Below are positions 42,479-51,021 of a stretch of DNA of 64,000 nucleotides, piece after piece. The DNA lies in contig NZ_JBAWKA010000005.1 of NCBI RefSeq assembly GCF_043876815.1, positions 1 through 64,000 on the forward strand, in the 5' to 3' direction. Source of the stretch: Gaetbulibacter_A sp043876815. Lineage in GTDB: Bacteria; Bacteroidota; Bacteroidia; Flavobacteriales; Flavobacteriaceae. The stretch's first letter is position 1, and the number at the start of each line of letters is the position of its first letter. The notes below the pieces were generated by a model. That model did no database searches and had not been told where the DNA came from. It saw nothing but the letters and a program-made list of their open reading frames with translations. The position numbers and the translations under genes were made by a program.

Positions 42479-44926
42479 ATGAAATATTTCAAACTTATAG
42501 TAGCCCTGATTATCGCTTTCGGGGTTTTTTATGCTTTAAATACGCCTCTGGGTTCTGCCCCCAGTTTAGGCGCTTTTTTTAACCCGAATCAAGGGTTCTG
42601 GCAAAACGATAGAACCACAAAAGTCTCAGGAGATTTAGCATTAGATGGTTTGAAGGAACCCGTTACCGTATTTTACGACAATCATTTGATTCCTCATGTT
42701 TTTGCTCAGAATGATACCGATCTTTATAGATCACAAGGTTACATTACAGCACAGCATCGTTTGTGGCAAATGGAATTTCAAACCTTCGCTGCAGCAGGGC
42801 GAATGTCTGAAATTGTAGGTGAAAAAGCCCTGTCTTACGACCGTGAACAACGCCGTAAAGGTTTGGGTTATGGTGCGGAAAAAGCCCTTGAAAAAATTAA
42901 AAAGGACCCTGAAATATTGGGATATTTGGAAGCTTATCGAGATGGCGTGAACAGTTACATTAATTCATTACATCCCAAAGATTATCCTATTGAATACAAA
43001 TTATTGGGCTATGCCCCGGAGCCATGGACACTCATAAAAACAACCTTGCTGTTCATGTACATGACAGACGATCTTTGTGGTTACAGCAATGACTTTGCGT
43101 ACTCTCATTTGTTTAAAAAATTTGGTGAAGACCGATTCAATCTGATGTTTCCCGATTTCTTTGATATGAACGATCCAATAATTCCGGTAGGCACAGATTG
43201 GAGTTTTATTGACACCCCAATAACGGAAACTCCGCAATCTGAAATTCCAACGGATTCAATTTCAGAAACGATGGAAGATCCTAACCCTGCTAATGGAAGT
43301 AATAATTGGGCGGTTTCAGGTTCAAAATCGTATTCAGGTCATCCTATTTTAGCCAACGATCCGCATCTTAAACTTAACTTTCCCTCTATTTGGTTTGTGA
43401 TGCAATTGGCAACCCCTGAACATAATGCCTTCGGGGCTACCTTACCGGGAGCAATGGGTGTGGTTTCCGGGTTTAATACACATATCGCCTGGGGAGAAAC
43501 TAATGCCACTCGAGACGTTAAAGACTGGTATAAAACTATATTTAAAGATCCTTCAAGACAAGAATATAAATACGATAATGCTTGGCGGAAAACAGAAGTG
43601 CGCTTGGAGAACATTAAAATTAAAGGTAAAGAAACCTATGTTGATTCTGTGTTGTATACCCACCAAGGTCCGGTTAGTTATGATTATAATTACAAAGGAA
43701 AACAAAAAACAGTGGGCTACGCTATGAAATGGACGGGCCTTATGGGTGGCAATGAACAGCGCACTATTTTAGAGCTAAATAAGGCTAAGAACTATAACGA
43801 TTATGTTAACGCCATAAAACATTGGGTCGCTCCAGCACAAAATTTTGTTTTCGCTTCTACTAAAGGTGATATCGCGCTTTGGATACAAGGATTATTTCCT
43901 AATAAATGGCCTGGACAAGGTAAGTTCTTGATGGATGCGAGTAATCCAGATATGGAATGGCAAAGCTTTATTCCACAGCCATACAACGCTAAAACTAAAA
44001 ACCCGGAACGGGGCTTTGTGAGCTCGGCCAATCAGCACCCGGTGGATCAGCAGTATCCGTATTACGTATTTAACGATCATTACGAAACCTATCGAAATCG
44101 TGTGATCAATGATTTTTTTAGGTCAAAAGAAAAGTTCAATATCCAGGATATTAAAGATCTGCAGAATAACGTATTCAATTTAAAGGCTTCAGAGCTCTTA
44201 CCTTACGCTTTTCAAAATTTGGATACATCGACATTGACGCCTGAAGAGATCGGGTATTACAACCAAATCAGAGACTGGGACTTTAATACAACGATTGATT
44301 CCAACGCCCCAACTATTTGGGCGGTTTGGTGGCCCATCTTATTCGACCTCACCTGGGATGATATCGATTGGGAAAATGCCTTGAAGAAAAAGTTAGAATC
44401 CAATGATAGGGACACCTTTAAGCGTACATTACATTATCAAACCATTTACCTGCTTAAAAATAACCCCGACAGCCCAATAATGGATCTTGTTGATACACCG
44501 GAAAAAGAAACCTCCAGCGATTTATTCTTAATGTCGTTCAAGGAGGCAGCAAGAAAACTTCAGGATTGGAAAAAGGAACATGGCGATATTAATTGGAGGA
44601 ATTATAAAGGTGCTTATGTGGGCCATTTGTTGCAAGCCTTACCGGCCTTTTCCCGTTTCGATATCCCGATTGGAGGTGATAGAAATACCGTTAATGCTTC
44701 CGATACAAATCACGGACCTTCTTGGCGAATGATCGTTGAAATGACCTCGCCACCAACCGGATTAGGAATTTATCCCGGTGGCCAATCCGGGAATCCGGGA
44801 AGCCCCTACTACGATAATTTTATTGACGACTGGGCTGCAGGTAACTATTTGAACCTTGATTTTATGCAAAACCCAACGGTAAATGATAACACCATGAGCA
44901 CACAAACCTTAAATCCGACACCATGA
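42479..44926 (+). CDS. Penicillin acylase-family N-terminal nucleophile hydrolase
   Basis: 815 residues. One N-terminal hydrophobic helix serves as signal or anchor. The alpha part is about residues 40-273; the beta chain should begin at Ser274 in NGSNNWAVSG, the autoprocessing site and catalytic N-terminal nucleophile. LANDPHLKLNFPSIW and GVVSGFNTHIAWGETN are typical oxyanion/substrate segments. It hydrolyses amides such as acyl-homoserine lactones or beta-lactam side chains; the natural substrate is not known. A small membrane protein overlaps its end by 4 nt (ATGA). Confidence 0.93.
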   Translation: MKYFKLIVALIIAFGVFYALNTPLGSAPSLGAFFNPNQGFWQNDRTTKVSGDLALDGLKEPVTVFYDNHLIPHVFAQNDTDLYRSQGYITAQHRLWQMEFQTFAAAGRMSEIVGEKALSYDREQRRKGLGYGAEKALEKIKKDPEILGYLEAYRDGVNSYINSLHPKDYPIEYKLLGYAPEPWTLIKTTLLFMYMTDDLCGYSNDFAYSHLFKKFGEDRFNLMFPDFFDMNDPIIPVGTDWSFIDTPITETPQSEIPTDSISETMEDPNPANGSNNWAVSGSKSYSGHPILANDPHLKLNFPSIWFVMQLATPEHNAFGATLPGAMGVVSGFNTHIAWGETNATRDVKDWYKTIFKDPSRQEYKYDNAWRKTEVRLENIKIKGKETYVDSVLYTHQGPVSYDYNYKGKQKTVGYAMKWTGLMGGNEQRTILELNKAKNYNDYVNAIKHWVAPAQNFVFASTKGDIALWIQGLFPNKWPGQGKFLMDASNPDMEWQSFIPQPYNAKTKNPERGFVSSANQHPVDQQYPYYVFNDHYETYRNRVINDFFRSKEKFNIQDIKDLQNNVFNLKASELLPYAFQNLDTSTLTPEEIGYYNQIRDWDFNTTIDSNAPTIWAVWWPILFDLTWDDIDWENALKKKLESNDRDTFKRTLHYQTIYLLKNNPDSPIMDLVDTPEKETSSDLFLMSFKEAARKLQDWKKEHGDINWRNYKGAYVGHLLQALPAFSRFDIPIGGDRNTVNASDTNHGPSWRMIVEMTSPPTGLGIYPGGQSGNPGSPYYDNFIDDWAAGNYLNLDFMQNPTVNDNTMSTQTLNPTP

Positions 44927-45282
44927 AAAGAAACCTAATACATTTTATATTGGTCATTATTACAGCGCTGATCCTTGCCCAGTTCTTCCCATGGTGGTCT
45001 GTTATGGTTGCAGGCTTTTTATTGGGTTTTCTCCAGCCTTTAAAAAAAGGTGCTGTATTCTTTATCCCGTTTTTAGCCATCATGCTCTTATGGATTGCTC
45101 AAGCTTTAGTGATAAGTAGTAAAAATGATTTTACCTTGGCCAGGAAAATTGCGGTGTTGTTTCCATTAGGTGGTAATCCTTATCTCTTAATTTTAGTTAC
45201 CGGTATTGTTGGAGGTCTTGCCGCAGGTGTTGCCGGTATATTAGGTAAACAATTCCGAACGGTCATGACATCTAAAAAATAG
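44923..45282 (+). CDS. Small integral membrane protein of unknown function
   Basis: 119 residues, three or four hydrophobic helices (FILVIITALILAQFFPWWSV; AVFFIPFLAIMLLWIAQALV; YLLILVTGIVGGLAAGVAGI). The last is glycine-rich. It overlaps the penicillin acylase stop by 4 nt and lies 8 nt before the exonuclease gene, so it is in the same transcript. No family name is recognised. Confidence 0.75.
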   Translation: MKRNLIHFILVIITALILAQFFPWWSVMVAGFLLGFLQPLKKGAVFFIPFLAIMLLWIAQALVISSKNDFTLARKIAVLFPLGGNPYLLILVTGIVGGLAAGVAGILGKQFRTVMTSKK

Positions 45283-45290
45283 TCCCATCT

Positions 45291-46004
45291 ATGATAGCCA
45301 AACTTAACATTGAAAATATTTTATTTCTAGATATTGAAACCGTTCCGGAAACGGAACATTTCTCTGATCTGGACCACATAAAACAAATGCTTTGGGAGCA
45401 TAAATCTCAGTACCAACGTAAAGACGATTTTACTGCGGAGGAGTTTTACGATCGTGCCGGCATTTGGGCGGAATTTGGAAAGATCATTTGTATCTCTGTA
45501 GGTTATTTCAATATCCTTAATGATAAAAAAACGTTTCGGGTTACCACGCTTCATGGCACCGAGGATAAGATTTTAAAAGAATTTAAGAACCTCTTGGATA
45601 CGCATTTCTTTCAAGCGAAACATTTGCTCTGTGCCCATAATGGTAAGGAATTCGATTTTCCATATATTGCCCGGCGGATGATCATTCATAATATAGAATT
45701 ACCGGACAAACTGAATTTATTTGGTAAAAAACCCTGGGAAGTACCGCATTTGGATACCTTGGAATTATGGAAATTTGGCGACTATAAAAACTATACGTCT
45801 TTAAAATTACTAACCCATATTTTAGGTGTGCCGTCCCCAAAAGATGATATTGACGGCAGTGAGGTTTACCGGGTGTATTACGAGGAAAAAGACATCGATC
45901 GCATTATAAATTATTGTGAAAAAGATACCATTGCTGTGGCACAGATATTTCTGAGACTACGCGGTGACGAACTTTTAAACGACGAAGACATCATTCATAA
46001 ATAA
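45291..46004 (+). CDS. PolB-like 3'-5' exonuclease (DEDDy type)
   Basis: 237 residues. Exo I is FLDIETVPE (Asp and Glu). A middle motif is LLCAHNGKEFDFPYIARRM (with Asp), and Exo III is YCEKDTIAVAQIFLRL, a Y-x3-D pattern. It matches stand-alone exonucleases related to the proofreading domain of family B DNA polymerase. No polymerase domain is present. It is followed directly by the ABC ATPase gene (stop TAA, then ATG at 46005). Confidence 0.88.
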   Translation: MIAKLNIENILFLDIETVPETEHFSDLDHIKQMLWEHKSQYQRKDDFTAEEFYDRAGIWAEFGKIICISVGYFNILNDKKTFRVTTLHGTEDKILKEFKNLLDTHFFQAKHLLCAHNGKEFDFPYIARRMIIHNIELPDKLNLFGKKPWEVPHLDTLELWKFGDYKNYTSLKLLTHILGVPSPKDDIDGSEVYRVYYEEKDIDRIINYCEKDTIAVAQIFLRLRGDELLNDEDIIHK

Positions 46005-47684
46005 ATGGCAAAAAACCCCCTTTTACAGGTCAAGAATTTATCGGTGGCGTTCGGTAATAATACCGTGGTGACCAATATTTCCTTTGATTTGCATCAAAAT
46101 GAGATATTAGGGATTGTAGGGGAATCCGGTTCGGGAAAATCAGTATCCTCCTTGGCCATTCTCAAATTATTACCCAAACGTATCTCAAAAATTACCTCGG
46201 GAAGTATTCTGTTCGATGAAGACGACCTCATCCTGATTCCGGAAAAAAACTTTCAACCCATTCGTGGCAAAAAGATCGCTATGATCTTTCAGGAACCCAT
46301 GAGTTCTCTGAATCCTTCCATGACCTGTGGTAAACAGGTACAGGAAATGTTATTACAGCATACCGATTATACGAAGAAGGAAGCTGAAACGGAAACCTTG
46401 TCCTTGTTTGAAAAAGTGAAACTTCCTGACGTAAAGAACACATACAATAAATATCCTCACGAGATCTCAGGGGGCCAAAAACAACGGGTTATGATCGCTA
46501 TGGCCATTGCCTGTAAACCGGATATTTTGATCGCTGATGAACCTACAACCGCTTTGGATGTTACGGTTCAAAATGAGATCATCCATTTACTGAAAAAGCT
46601 TCAGAGCGAAACCAAAATGAGTATCATTTTTATTACGCATGATCTGGCATTAATTTCAGAGATCGCACAACGTGTATTGGTAATGTACAAAGGAGCCATT
46701 GTAGAAGCCGGCTCTGTAGAAACAATTTTTAAATCGCCACAACATAATTATACAAAAGCCCTTATCAACTCGAGACCAGCTTTGGATGTTCGGTTAAAAA
46801 CACTACCAACCATTCAGGACTATTTGAACGGTACGACTTCCAAGGCTGTTGTAACAAAAAAGGAACGCGAAAAGAACCATAAAGCGTTATATGGTAAGCC
46901 CCCTTTATTGGAACTTATTAATGTTGAGAAAACCTATTTTTCTAAATCCGGATGGTTTTCCAAACCTCACACATTCAAAGCTGTTGATCAGGTGAGTTTT
47001 AAATTATATGAAGGAGAGACCTTAGGATTGGTAGGTGAATCCGGTTGTGGAAAATCAACGCTTGGAAATGCCATTTTACAATTGGATAAAGCCACAAAAG
47101 GAGAGATCATCTATAAGGGTCAGGACATTACGAAACTAGGGAAAAAGGCCATCAGAGCTTTAAGAAAAGACATTCAAATTATATTTCAGGATCCTTATTC
47201 TTCTTTAAATCCGCGAATTCCTATTGGGAAAGCCATTATGGAACCTATGCAGGTTCATAAATTATTTGGTTCGGATACGGAGCGAAAAGAAAAAACCATT
47301 GAAATTCTCGAACGTGTAGGTCTTTCGGAGGCTTATTTTGATCGGTATCCGCATGAATTTTCGGGAGGTCAGCGTCAACGTATTGGCATCGCACGAACCA
47401 TTGCCTTACAACCAAAGTTGATCGTTTGTGATGAATCCGTTTCTGCTTTAGATATATCCGTGCAAGCACAAGTACTTAACTTGCTGAATGAGTTAAAGGA
47501 AACCTTTGGTTTTACGTATATTTTTATTTCTCACGACCTGGCCGTTGTAAAATATATGAGCGACCAATTACTGGTTATGAATCAAGGGAAAATTGAAGAA
47601 TTAGGTGATGCCGATGATATATATGCGGCACCCAAAAAGGACTATACCAAAAAATTAATTCATGCTATACCCAAAGGGCTATAG
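46005..47684 (+). CDS. Duplicated ABC transporter ATPase (oligopeptide Dpp/Opp type, YejF-like)
   Basis: 559 residues with two complete ABC modules. Module 1 has Walker A GESGSGKSVSS, signature ISGGQKQRV and Walker B ILIADEPTTALD. Module 2 has GESGCGKSTLG, FSGGQRQRIGIA and LIVCDESVSALD. The layout is DppD-DppF or YejF, energising peptide uptake or export. No permease or binding-protein genes are adjacent, so the membrane subunits must be elsewhere. Its last codons form half of a hairpin (47658-47691). Confidence 0.93.
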   Translation: MAKNPLLQVKNLSVAFGNNTVVTNISFDLHQNEILGIVGESGSGKSVSSLAILKLLPKRISKITSGSILFDEDDLILIPEKNFQPIRGKKIAMIFQEPMSSLNPSMTCGKQVQEMLLQHTDYTKKEAETETLSLFEKVKLPDVKNTYNKYPHEISGGQKQRVMIAMAIACKPDILIADEPTTALDVTVQNEIIHLLKKLQSETKMSIIFITHDLALISEIAQRVLVMYKGAIVEAGSVETIFKSPQHNYTKALINSRPALDVRLKTLPTIQDYLNGTTSKAVVTKKEREKNHKALYGKPPLLELINVEKTYFSKSGWFSKPHTFKAVDQVSFKLYEGETLGLVGESGCGKSTLGNAILQLDKATKGEIIYKGQDITKLGKKAIRALRKDIQIIFQDPYSSLNPRIPIGKAIMEPMQVHKLFGSDTERKEKTIEILERVGLSEAYFDRYPHEFSGGQRQRIGIARTIALQPKLIVCDESVSALDISVQAQVLNLLNELKETFGFTYIFISHDLAVVKYMSDQLLVMNQGKIEELGDADDIYAAPKKDYTKKLIHAIPKGL

Positions 47685-47691
47685 CATGAAT
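47658..47691 (+). terminator. Hairpin overlapping the end of the ABC ATPase gene
   Basis: ATTCATGCTATA (47658-47669) and TATAGCATGAAT (47680-47691) are exact complements, with an inner CCC/GGG pairing across AAA. The stop codon TAG lies in the right arm. The following TATTTTCTT is a weak T-run. Confidence 0.6.
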
Positions 47692-47807
47692 ATTTTCTTG
47701 GTCAAATAAATTAAACTTTTAAAAAACTGTATATTTTCATTTACAGTTTCTTTGAATTTACTCTCTTCTTTAGTAGGTCGTTCAGGTAGATTTGTGGCAA
47801 AATTCAT
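47679..47807 (-). CDS. Possible 42-aa small protein
   Basis: ATG at 47807 to TAG at 47679. The first part (MNFATNLPERPTKEESKFKE) is charged and looks protein-like; the end is hydrophobic. It is convergent with the ABC ATPase gene and overlaps it by a few bases. No promoter or family is seen, and the open stretch extends upstream of the ATG, so this may instead be a remnant of a longer gene. Confidence 0.3.
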   Translation of the reverse strand: MNFATNLPERPTKEESKFKETVNENIQFFKSLIYLTKKIFML

Positions 47808-47976
47808 AAGTTCAAAATTTATGGTAGATTTGAAACAATCTATATATTACTTGGTTAATTTGGGCACTGCTAATATCAAACATTTTTTCAATATATCAGA
47901 TAAAAAACAAATAAAATCGATAAAATGCATTATTTTTTAACATTTTACCGATTTTACCCCTATGTAACTATACCGT

Positions 47977-48630
47977 TTATAGGATCATTTCAGGAATGTC
48001 GCCTTCCACAATCAAGGTTCCTTCGGTAGCTTTTACAATGGCTTCAACCGAAACACCAGGTGCACGTTCTAATAATTTAAAGCCCTTATCGGTGACTTCA
48101 AGAACCGCCATGTTAGTCACTACCTTTTTAACGCAGTGCACACCGGTTAACGGAAGGGTACACGATTTTAATAATTTAGAGTCGCCATATTTATTGGTAT
48201 GCATCATGGCCACGATAATATTTTCTGCACTAGCTACGAGGTCCATGGCGCCACCCATACCTTTTACCATTTTACCGGGAATTTTCCAATTGGCGATATC
48301 TCCATTTTCGGCAACTTCCATAGCTCCTAGAATCGTAAGATCTACATGTTGCCCACGTATCATGGAAAAACTCATGGCGGAATCAAAAAAGCTAGCGCCG
48401 GGTAAGGTGGTAATAGTTTGTTTACCAGCATTAATAACATCGGCATCCTCCTCGCCTTCAAAAGGAAAAGGTCCCATACCTAATACACCATTTTCACTTT
48501 GGAATTCCACCTCAATATCGTCGCGCACATAATTGGCTACTAAGGTGGGAATGCCGATCCCTAAATTCACGTAAAAGCCATCTTGTACTTCACGGGCAAT
48601 ACGTTTTGCTATTCCGTTTTTATCTAACAT
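47977..48630 (-). CDS. scoB: 3-oxoacid CoA-transferase, subunit B
   Basis: 217 residues. The active-site Glu46 lies in the SENGVLGMG motif that carries the glutamyl-CoA intermediate; GIGIPTLVANYV at the start is typical of subunit B. It moves CoA between succinyl-CoA and acetoacetate or related acids together with subunit A. It lies about 107 bp downstream of subunit A, with a structured element between them. Confidence 0.92.
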   Translation of the reverse strand: MLDKNGIAKRIAREVQDGFYVNLGIGIPTLVANYVRDDIEVEFQSENGVLGMGPFPFEGEEDADVINAGKQTITTLPGASFFDSAMSFSMIRGQHVDLTILGAMEVAENGDIANWKIPGKMVKGMGGAMDLVASAENIIVAMMHTNKYGDSKLLKSCTLPLTGVHCVKKVVTNMAVLEVTDKGFKLLERAPGVSVEAIVKATEGTLIVEGDIPEMIL

Positions 48631-48654
48631 GTTGTTTATTTTATTAGTTTTTCT

Positions 48655-48725
48655 GCTGCCCTAGCCCGGATTGAGGCTTTGTTGGAGCTCCTCGCAGAGA
48701 GCGACTGCCGAAAGCCGGAAACAGC
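48655..48725 (+). repeat. Structured dispersed intergenic element, copy C (between CoA-transferase genes)
   Basis: Ends GCTG (48655) and CAGC (48722) are complementary. Inside, GGCTTT (48675-48680) pairs with AAAGCC (48711-48716), and an inner hairpin CTC-GCA-GAG (48691-48699) sits in a GCT/AGC outer stem. It shares 20 and 15 identical bases with copy B at the same spacing. It lies antisense to scoA/scoB. Confidence 0.75.
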
Positions 48726-48737
48726 TTCAAAAAATGA

Positions 48738-49439
48738 TTATTCTCTAGGTCTGGTTGTGCGTTGTTCGATGCGTTTTTCGTAGGTTTCTCCTTTAAAGAT
48801 ACGCTGTACGAAAATGCCGGGAATGTGAATTTGATTCGGGTCTAAGGTACCGAGCGGTACCAACTCCTCCACCTCAGCGACCGTAATGGTGGCGGCACCA
48901 CACATATTAGGGTTGAAATTTCTGGCGGTTCCTTTGAAAATTAAATTTCCGGCCTTATCTCCTTTCCAGGCTTTTACGAACGCAAAATCCGCTTTAAAGG
49001 CGTGTTCGAGAACATGCATTTTGCCATTGAACTCGCGGGTTTCTTTCCCTTCGGCAACTTCGGTTCCAAAACCTGCGGGGGTGTAAAAAGCAGGTATACC
49101 GGCCTGTGCCGCCCGACAGCGTTCTGCCAAGGTGCCTTGAGGAATGAGCTCAACATCCAATTCGCCGGATAGCATTTGGCGTTCAAACTCATCGTTTTCA
49201 CCCACATATGAAGACACCATTTTGTTGATCTGCTTCTTTTTAAGCAGCAAACCCAAGCCAAAATCGTCTACTCCGGCATTATTTGAAATACAGGTTAGAC
49301 CTTTTACGCCGAGTTTCACTAAGTGGGCGATAGCATTTTCGGGAATACCGCTGAGACCAAAACCACCAAGCATAAAGGTCATGTTATCCTTGACGCCTTT
49401 TAAGGCTTCTTCAACAGAAGCTACTTTTTTGTTTATCAT
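48738..49439 (-). CDS. scoA: 3-oxoacid CoA-transferase, subunit A
   Basis: 233 residues. FMLGGFGLSGIPENAIAHL is the CoA-binding loop of subunit A, with later GTLAERCRAAQAGIPAFYTP and FNPNMCGAATITVAEVEELV. It works with subunit B in ketone-body and short acyl-CoA metabolism. The start ATG is at 49439. The pair follows the usual A-then-B order. Confidence 0.92.
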   Translation of the reverse strand: MINKKVASVEEALKGVKDNMTFMLGGFGLSGIPENAIAHLVKLGVKGLTCISNNAGVDDFGLGLLLKKKQINKMVSSYVGENDEFERQMLSGELDVELIPQGTLAERCRAAQAGIPAFYTPAGFGTEVAEGKETREFNGKMHVLEHAFKADFAFVKAWKGDKAGNLIFKGTARNFNPNMCGAATITVAEVEELVPLGTLDPNQIHIPGIFVQRIFKGETYEKRIEQRTTRPRE

Positions 49440-49534
49440 TATTATTCAATTTTTCACTATAAAATTACGAATAATTGAAAGAAAAGTGGAATTAATTGAA
49501 TATTAAAAAATGAAGATTTTTAATGCTAGGAGTT

Positions 49535-49641
49535 GTAACTGTAATTATAGTTTATAGGATAATTTAAACATGATGATTCGGAGCCTAATGAAAGTCTTGC
49601 TGTCGCTAATTACGAAACTATTGAAGGCGTTTTGTTGTTTT
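49535..49641 (+). repeat. Direct repeat, copy 1 (107 bp)
   Basis: It matches 50915-51021 with about nine substitutions and no gaps. It includes an upstream near-palindrome AACTGTAATTATAGTT and the start of a small ORF. It lies beyond the 3' end of the thioredoxin-like gene; copy 2 lies in the same place relative to the GLPGLI gene. Confidence 0.85.
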
Positions 49642-49752
49642 GAAGAAATTGTTGGGTCTACTTTAAATTTTGGTATGTGTTTTTGTCATATTTTTAATTC
49701 GGTTTATAAAATAATCTTTTTCATCACTGCTATAACCAGTAAAGTAATCTAA
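49570..49752 (+). CDS. Possible small ORF, copy 1 of a duplicated micro-ORF (runs on)
   Basis: ATG ATG start at 49570. The first 24 codons match copy 2 (50950) and differ mainly at synonymous positions: conserved Leu codons change in the third or first base, and Ile ATT becomes ATC. Unlike copy 2 it has GAA instead of TAA after codon 24 and continues 36 codons antisense to the thioredoxin-like gene, ending at 49752. The conserved core (MKVLLSLITKLLKAFCCF) is hydrophobic and cationic. Confidence 0.35.
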   Translation: MMIRSLMKVLLSLITKLLKAFCCFEEIVGSTLNFGMCFCHIFNSVYKIIFFITAITSKVI

Positions 49753-50553
49753 CAATTTACCTTCTTTATTGAATAATAAAAATACGGGATAGGAATTCAT
49801 TCTAGACGATTTGAAAAAAGATTGATTAAAGTCTATGATAATTTTATCTTTTTGCTTTATGTGTTTAAAATCAATAACCTCTCTAAAATTGTTCTTTTCC
49901 TGATAGTGGATTGACTCATATAAGTAATAATGTTCTAACTTGTTTTTTAAAGAATCAAAAGTGCTCTTTAAATCCTTAATTGATTCTATACAGGGAGGGC
50001 AGTTTTCATTCCAGGTTTCTATTAAAACAAGTTTTTGGCTTTTTATTTTAAGAGTGTCATTTTTATAATTTATAAATCTGTAGTCTTGTAAATTTATGTT
50101 CTCATTTATATATTTTTCTTCGACACTACTTTGGAATGTATCGCTGATTAATGTTGTATCCTCCCAATATTTGAAAAGAATAAAAGCATATATGTAAGCA
50201 AAAAATATGTAAAAAAAATAAACTTCTTTTAAGTTCAATTTTTTAAAAATAAAGATGGAACTGTATAAGAAAATATTCGCAATTAAGATTGGGTTTAAAA
50301 GAAAGTAAATATCAATCTCTTTTATAAAAGCTACCAATATTAAATATAAAGTGGGAAATAAGACAATTAAGGATTTCGTAAATCTTAAATTTTTGAACTT
50401 ATATAAAACAAAATGGGCTGAGGTAAAGGTATAGACTAAACAAATGAAAATTGAAATATTACTTTTTGTAGAATTATCCAACATTAATAACCCATATATG
50501 GGTATAAATATTATAGAATAAATAGTTATTAAAAAGTACTTTTTGAAATTCAT
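49663..50553 (-). CDS. Membrane protein with C-terminal thioredoxin-like domain
   Basis: 296 residues from the ATG at 50553; the TTG frame ten codons longer passes through a hairpin. Four or five hydrophobic helices cover residues about 5-145, then a periplasmic thioredoxin-fold domain with the redox motif CPPC (ETWNENCPPCIESIKDL) and a YPVFLLFNKEG strand. It resembles membrane-anchored TlpA-like proteins of Bacteroidota. It is Lys/Ile/Phe-rich and more AT-rich than its neighbours. The function and partner are unknown. Confidence 0.75.
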   Translation of the reverse strand: MNFKKYFLITIYSIIFIPIYGLLMLDNSTKSNISIFICLVYTFTSAHFVLYKFKNLRFTKSLIVLFPTLYLILVAFIKEIDIYFLLNPILIANIFLYSSIFIFKKLNLKEVYFFYIFFAYIYAFILFKYWEDTTLISDTFQSSVEEKYINENINLQDYRFINYKNDTLKIKSQKLVLIETWNENCPPCIESIKDLKSTFDSLKNKLEHYYLYESIHYQEKNNFREVIDFKHIKQKDKIIIDFNQSFFKSSRMNSYPVFLLFNKEGKLLDYFTGYSSDEKDYFINRIKNMTKTHTKI

Positions 50554-50564
50554 TTGTTTAAAGT

Positions 50565-50592
50565 GGAGGGTTTGTGTTCTCAAAAACCCTCC
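50565..50592. promoter_or_regulatory. Hairpin in the leader of the thioredoxin-like gene
   Basis: GGAGGGTTT (50565-50573) and AAACCCTCC (50584-50592) are exact complements with a 10-nt loop, 11 nt upstream of the ATG at 50553. It could limit translation or act as a binding site. A plus-strand terminator is less likely because no gene runs into it. Confidence 0.45.
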
Positions 50593-50949
50593 TTGATTTT
50601 ATTAAATATTTTTTACGTTAATTGAAATAAATATATTTCAGTCTATAGCTTAAGAAACTAAGCTTTTAATTTTGGTGGAGACAAATAATTATAAGTGCTG
50701 ATTCGTTGTAACATTTTGCCAAAAAACCGCTTTTTACATTGATTGAAATGAAAGTCAGTTATTTGACCTTTAAGGGTAGAAATTAAAACAATAAATAAAA
50801 AGTATTTCCAATAAAAAGATGTGATTTGCAAAAAACACTTAAAAATTTTATCGATAAACGGTGTTATTTATCTCAGATAAAAATATAATTAGAGAGTTTT
50901 CAATTGCTCGAAAAGTAACTGTAATTATAGTTTATACGATAATTTAAAC
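50584..50949. other. 366-bp AT-rich intergenic region
   Basis: It holds the right arm of the leader hairpin, a small imperfect palindrome near 50621-50640 and, from 50915, the start of the 107-bp direct repeat. No gene is seen before the micro-ORF at 50950. Confidence 0.6.
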
Positions 50950-51021
50950 ATGATGATTCGGGGCATAATGAAAGTCTTGCTATCGCTTATCAAGAAACTG
51001 TTAAAGGCGTTTTGTTGTTTT
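50915..51021 (+). repeat. Direct repeat, copy 2 (107 bp)
   Basis: About 92% identical to 49535-49641. The shared part starts at GTAACTGTAATTATAG and ends within the micro-ORF, just before its stop codon. Confidence 0.85.

Noticed and set aside
47752..47940. 62-codon plus-strand frame after the ABC ATPase
   Set aside because: TTG start, AT-rich composition and no family; the minus-strand small ORF in the same region looks more protein-like.
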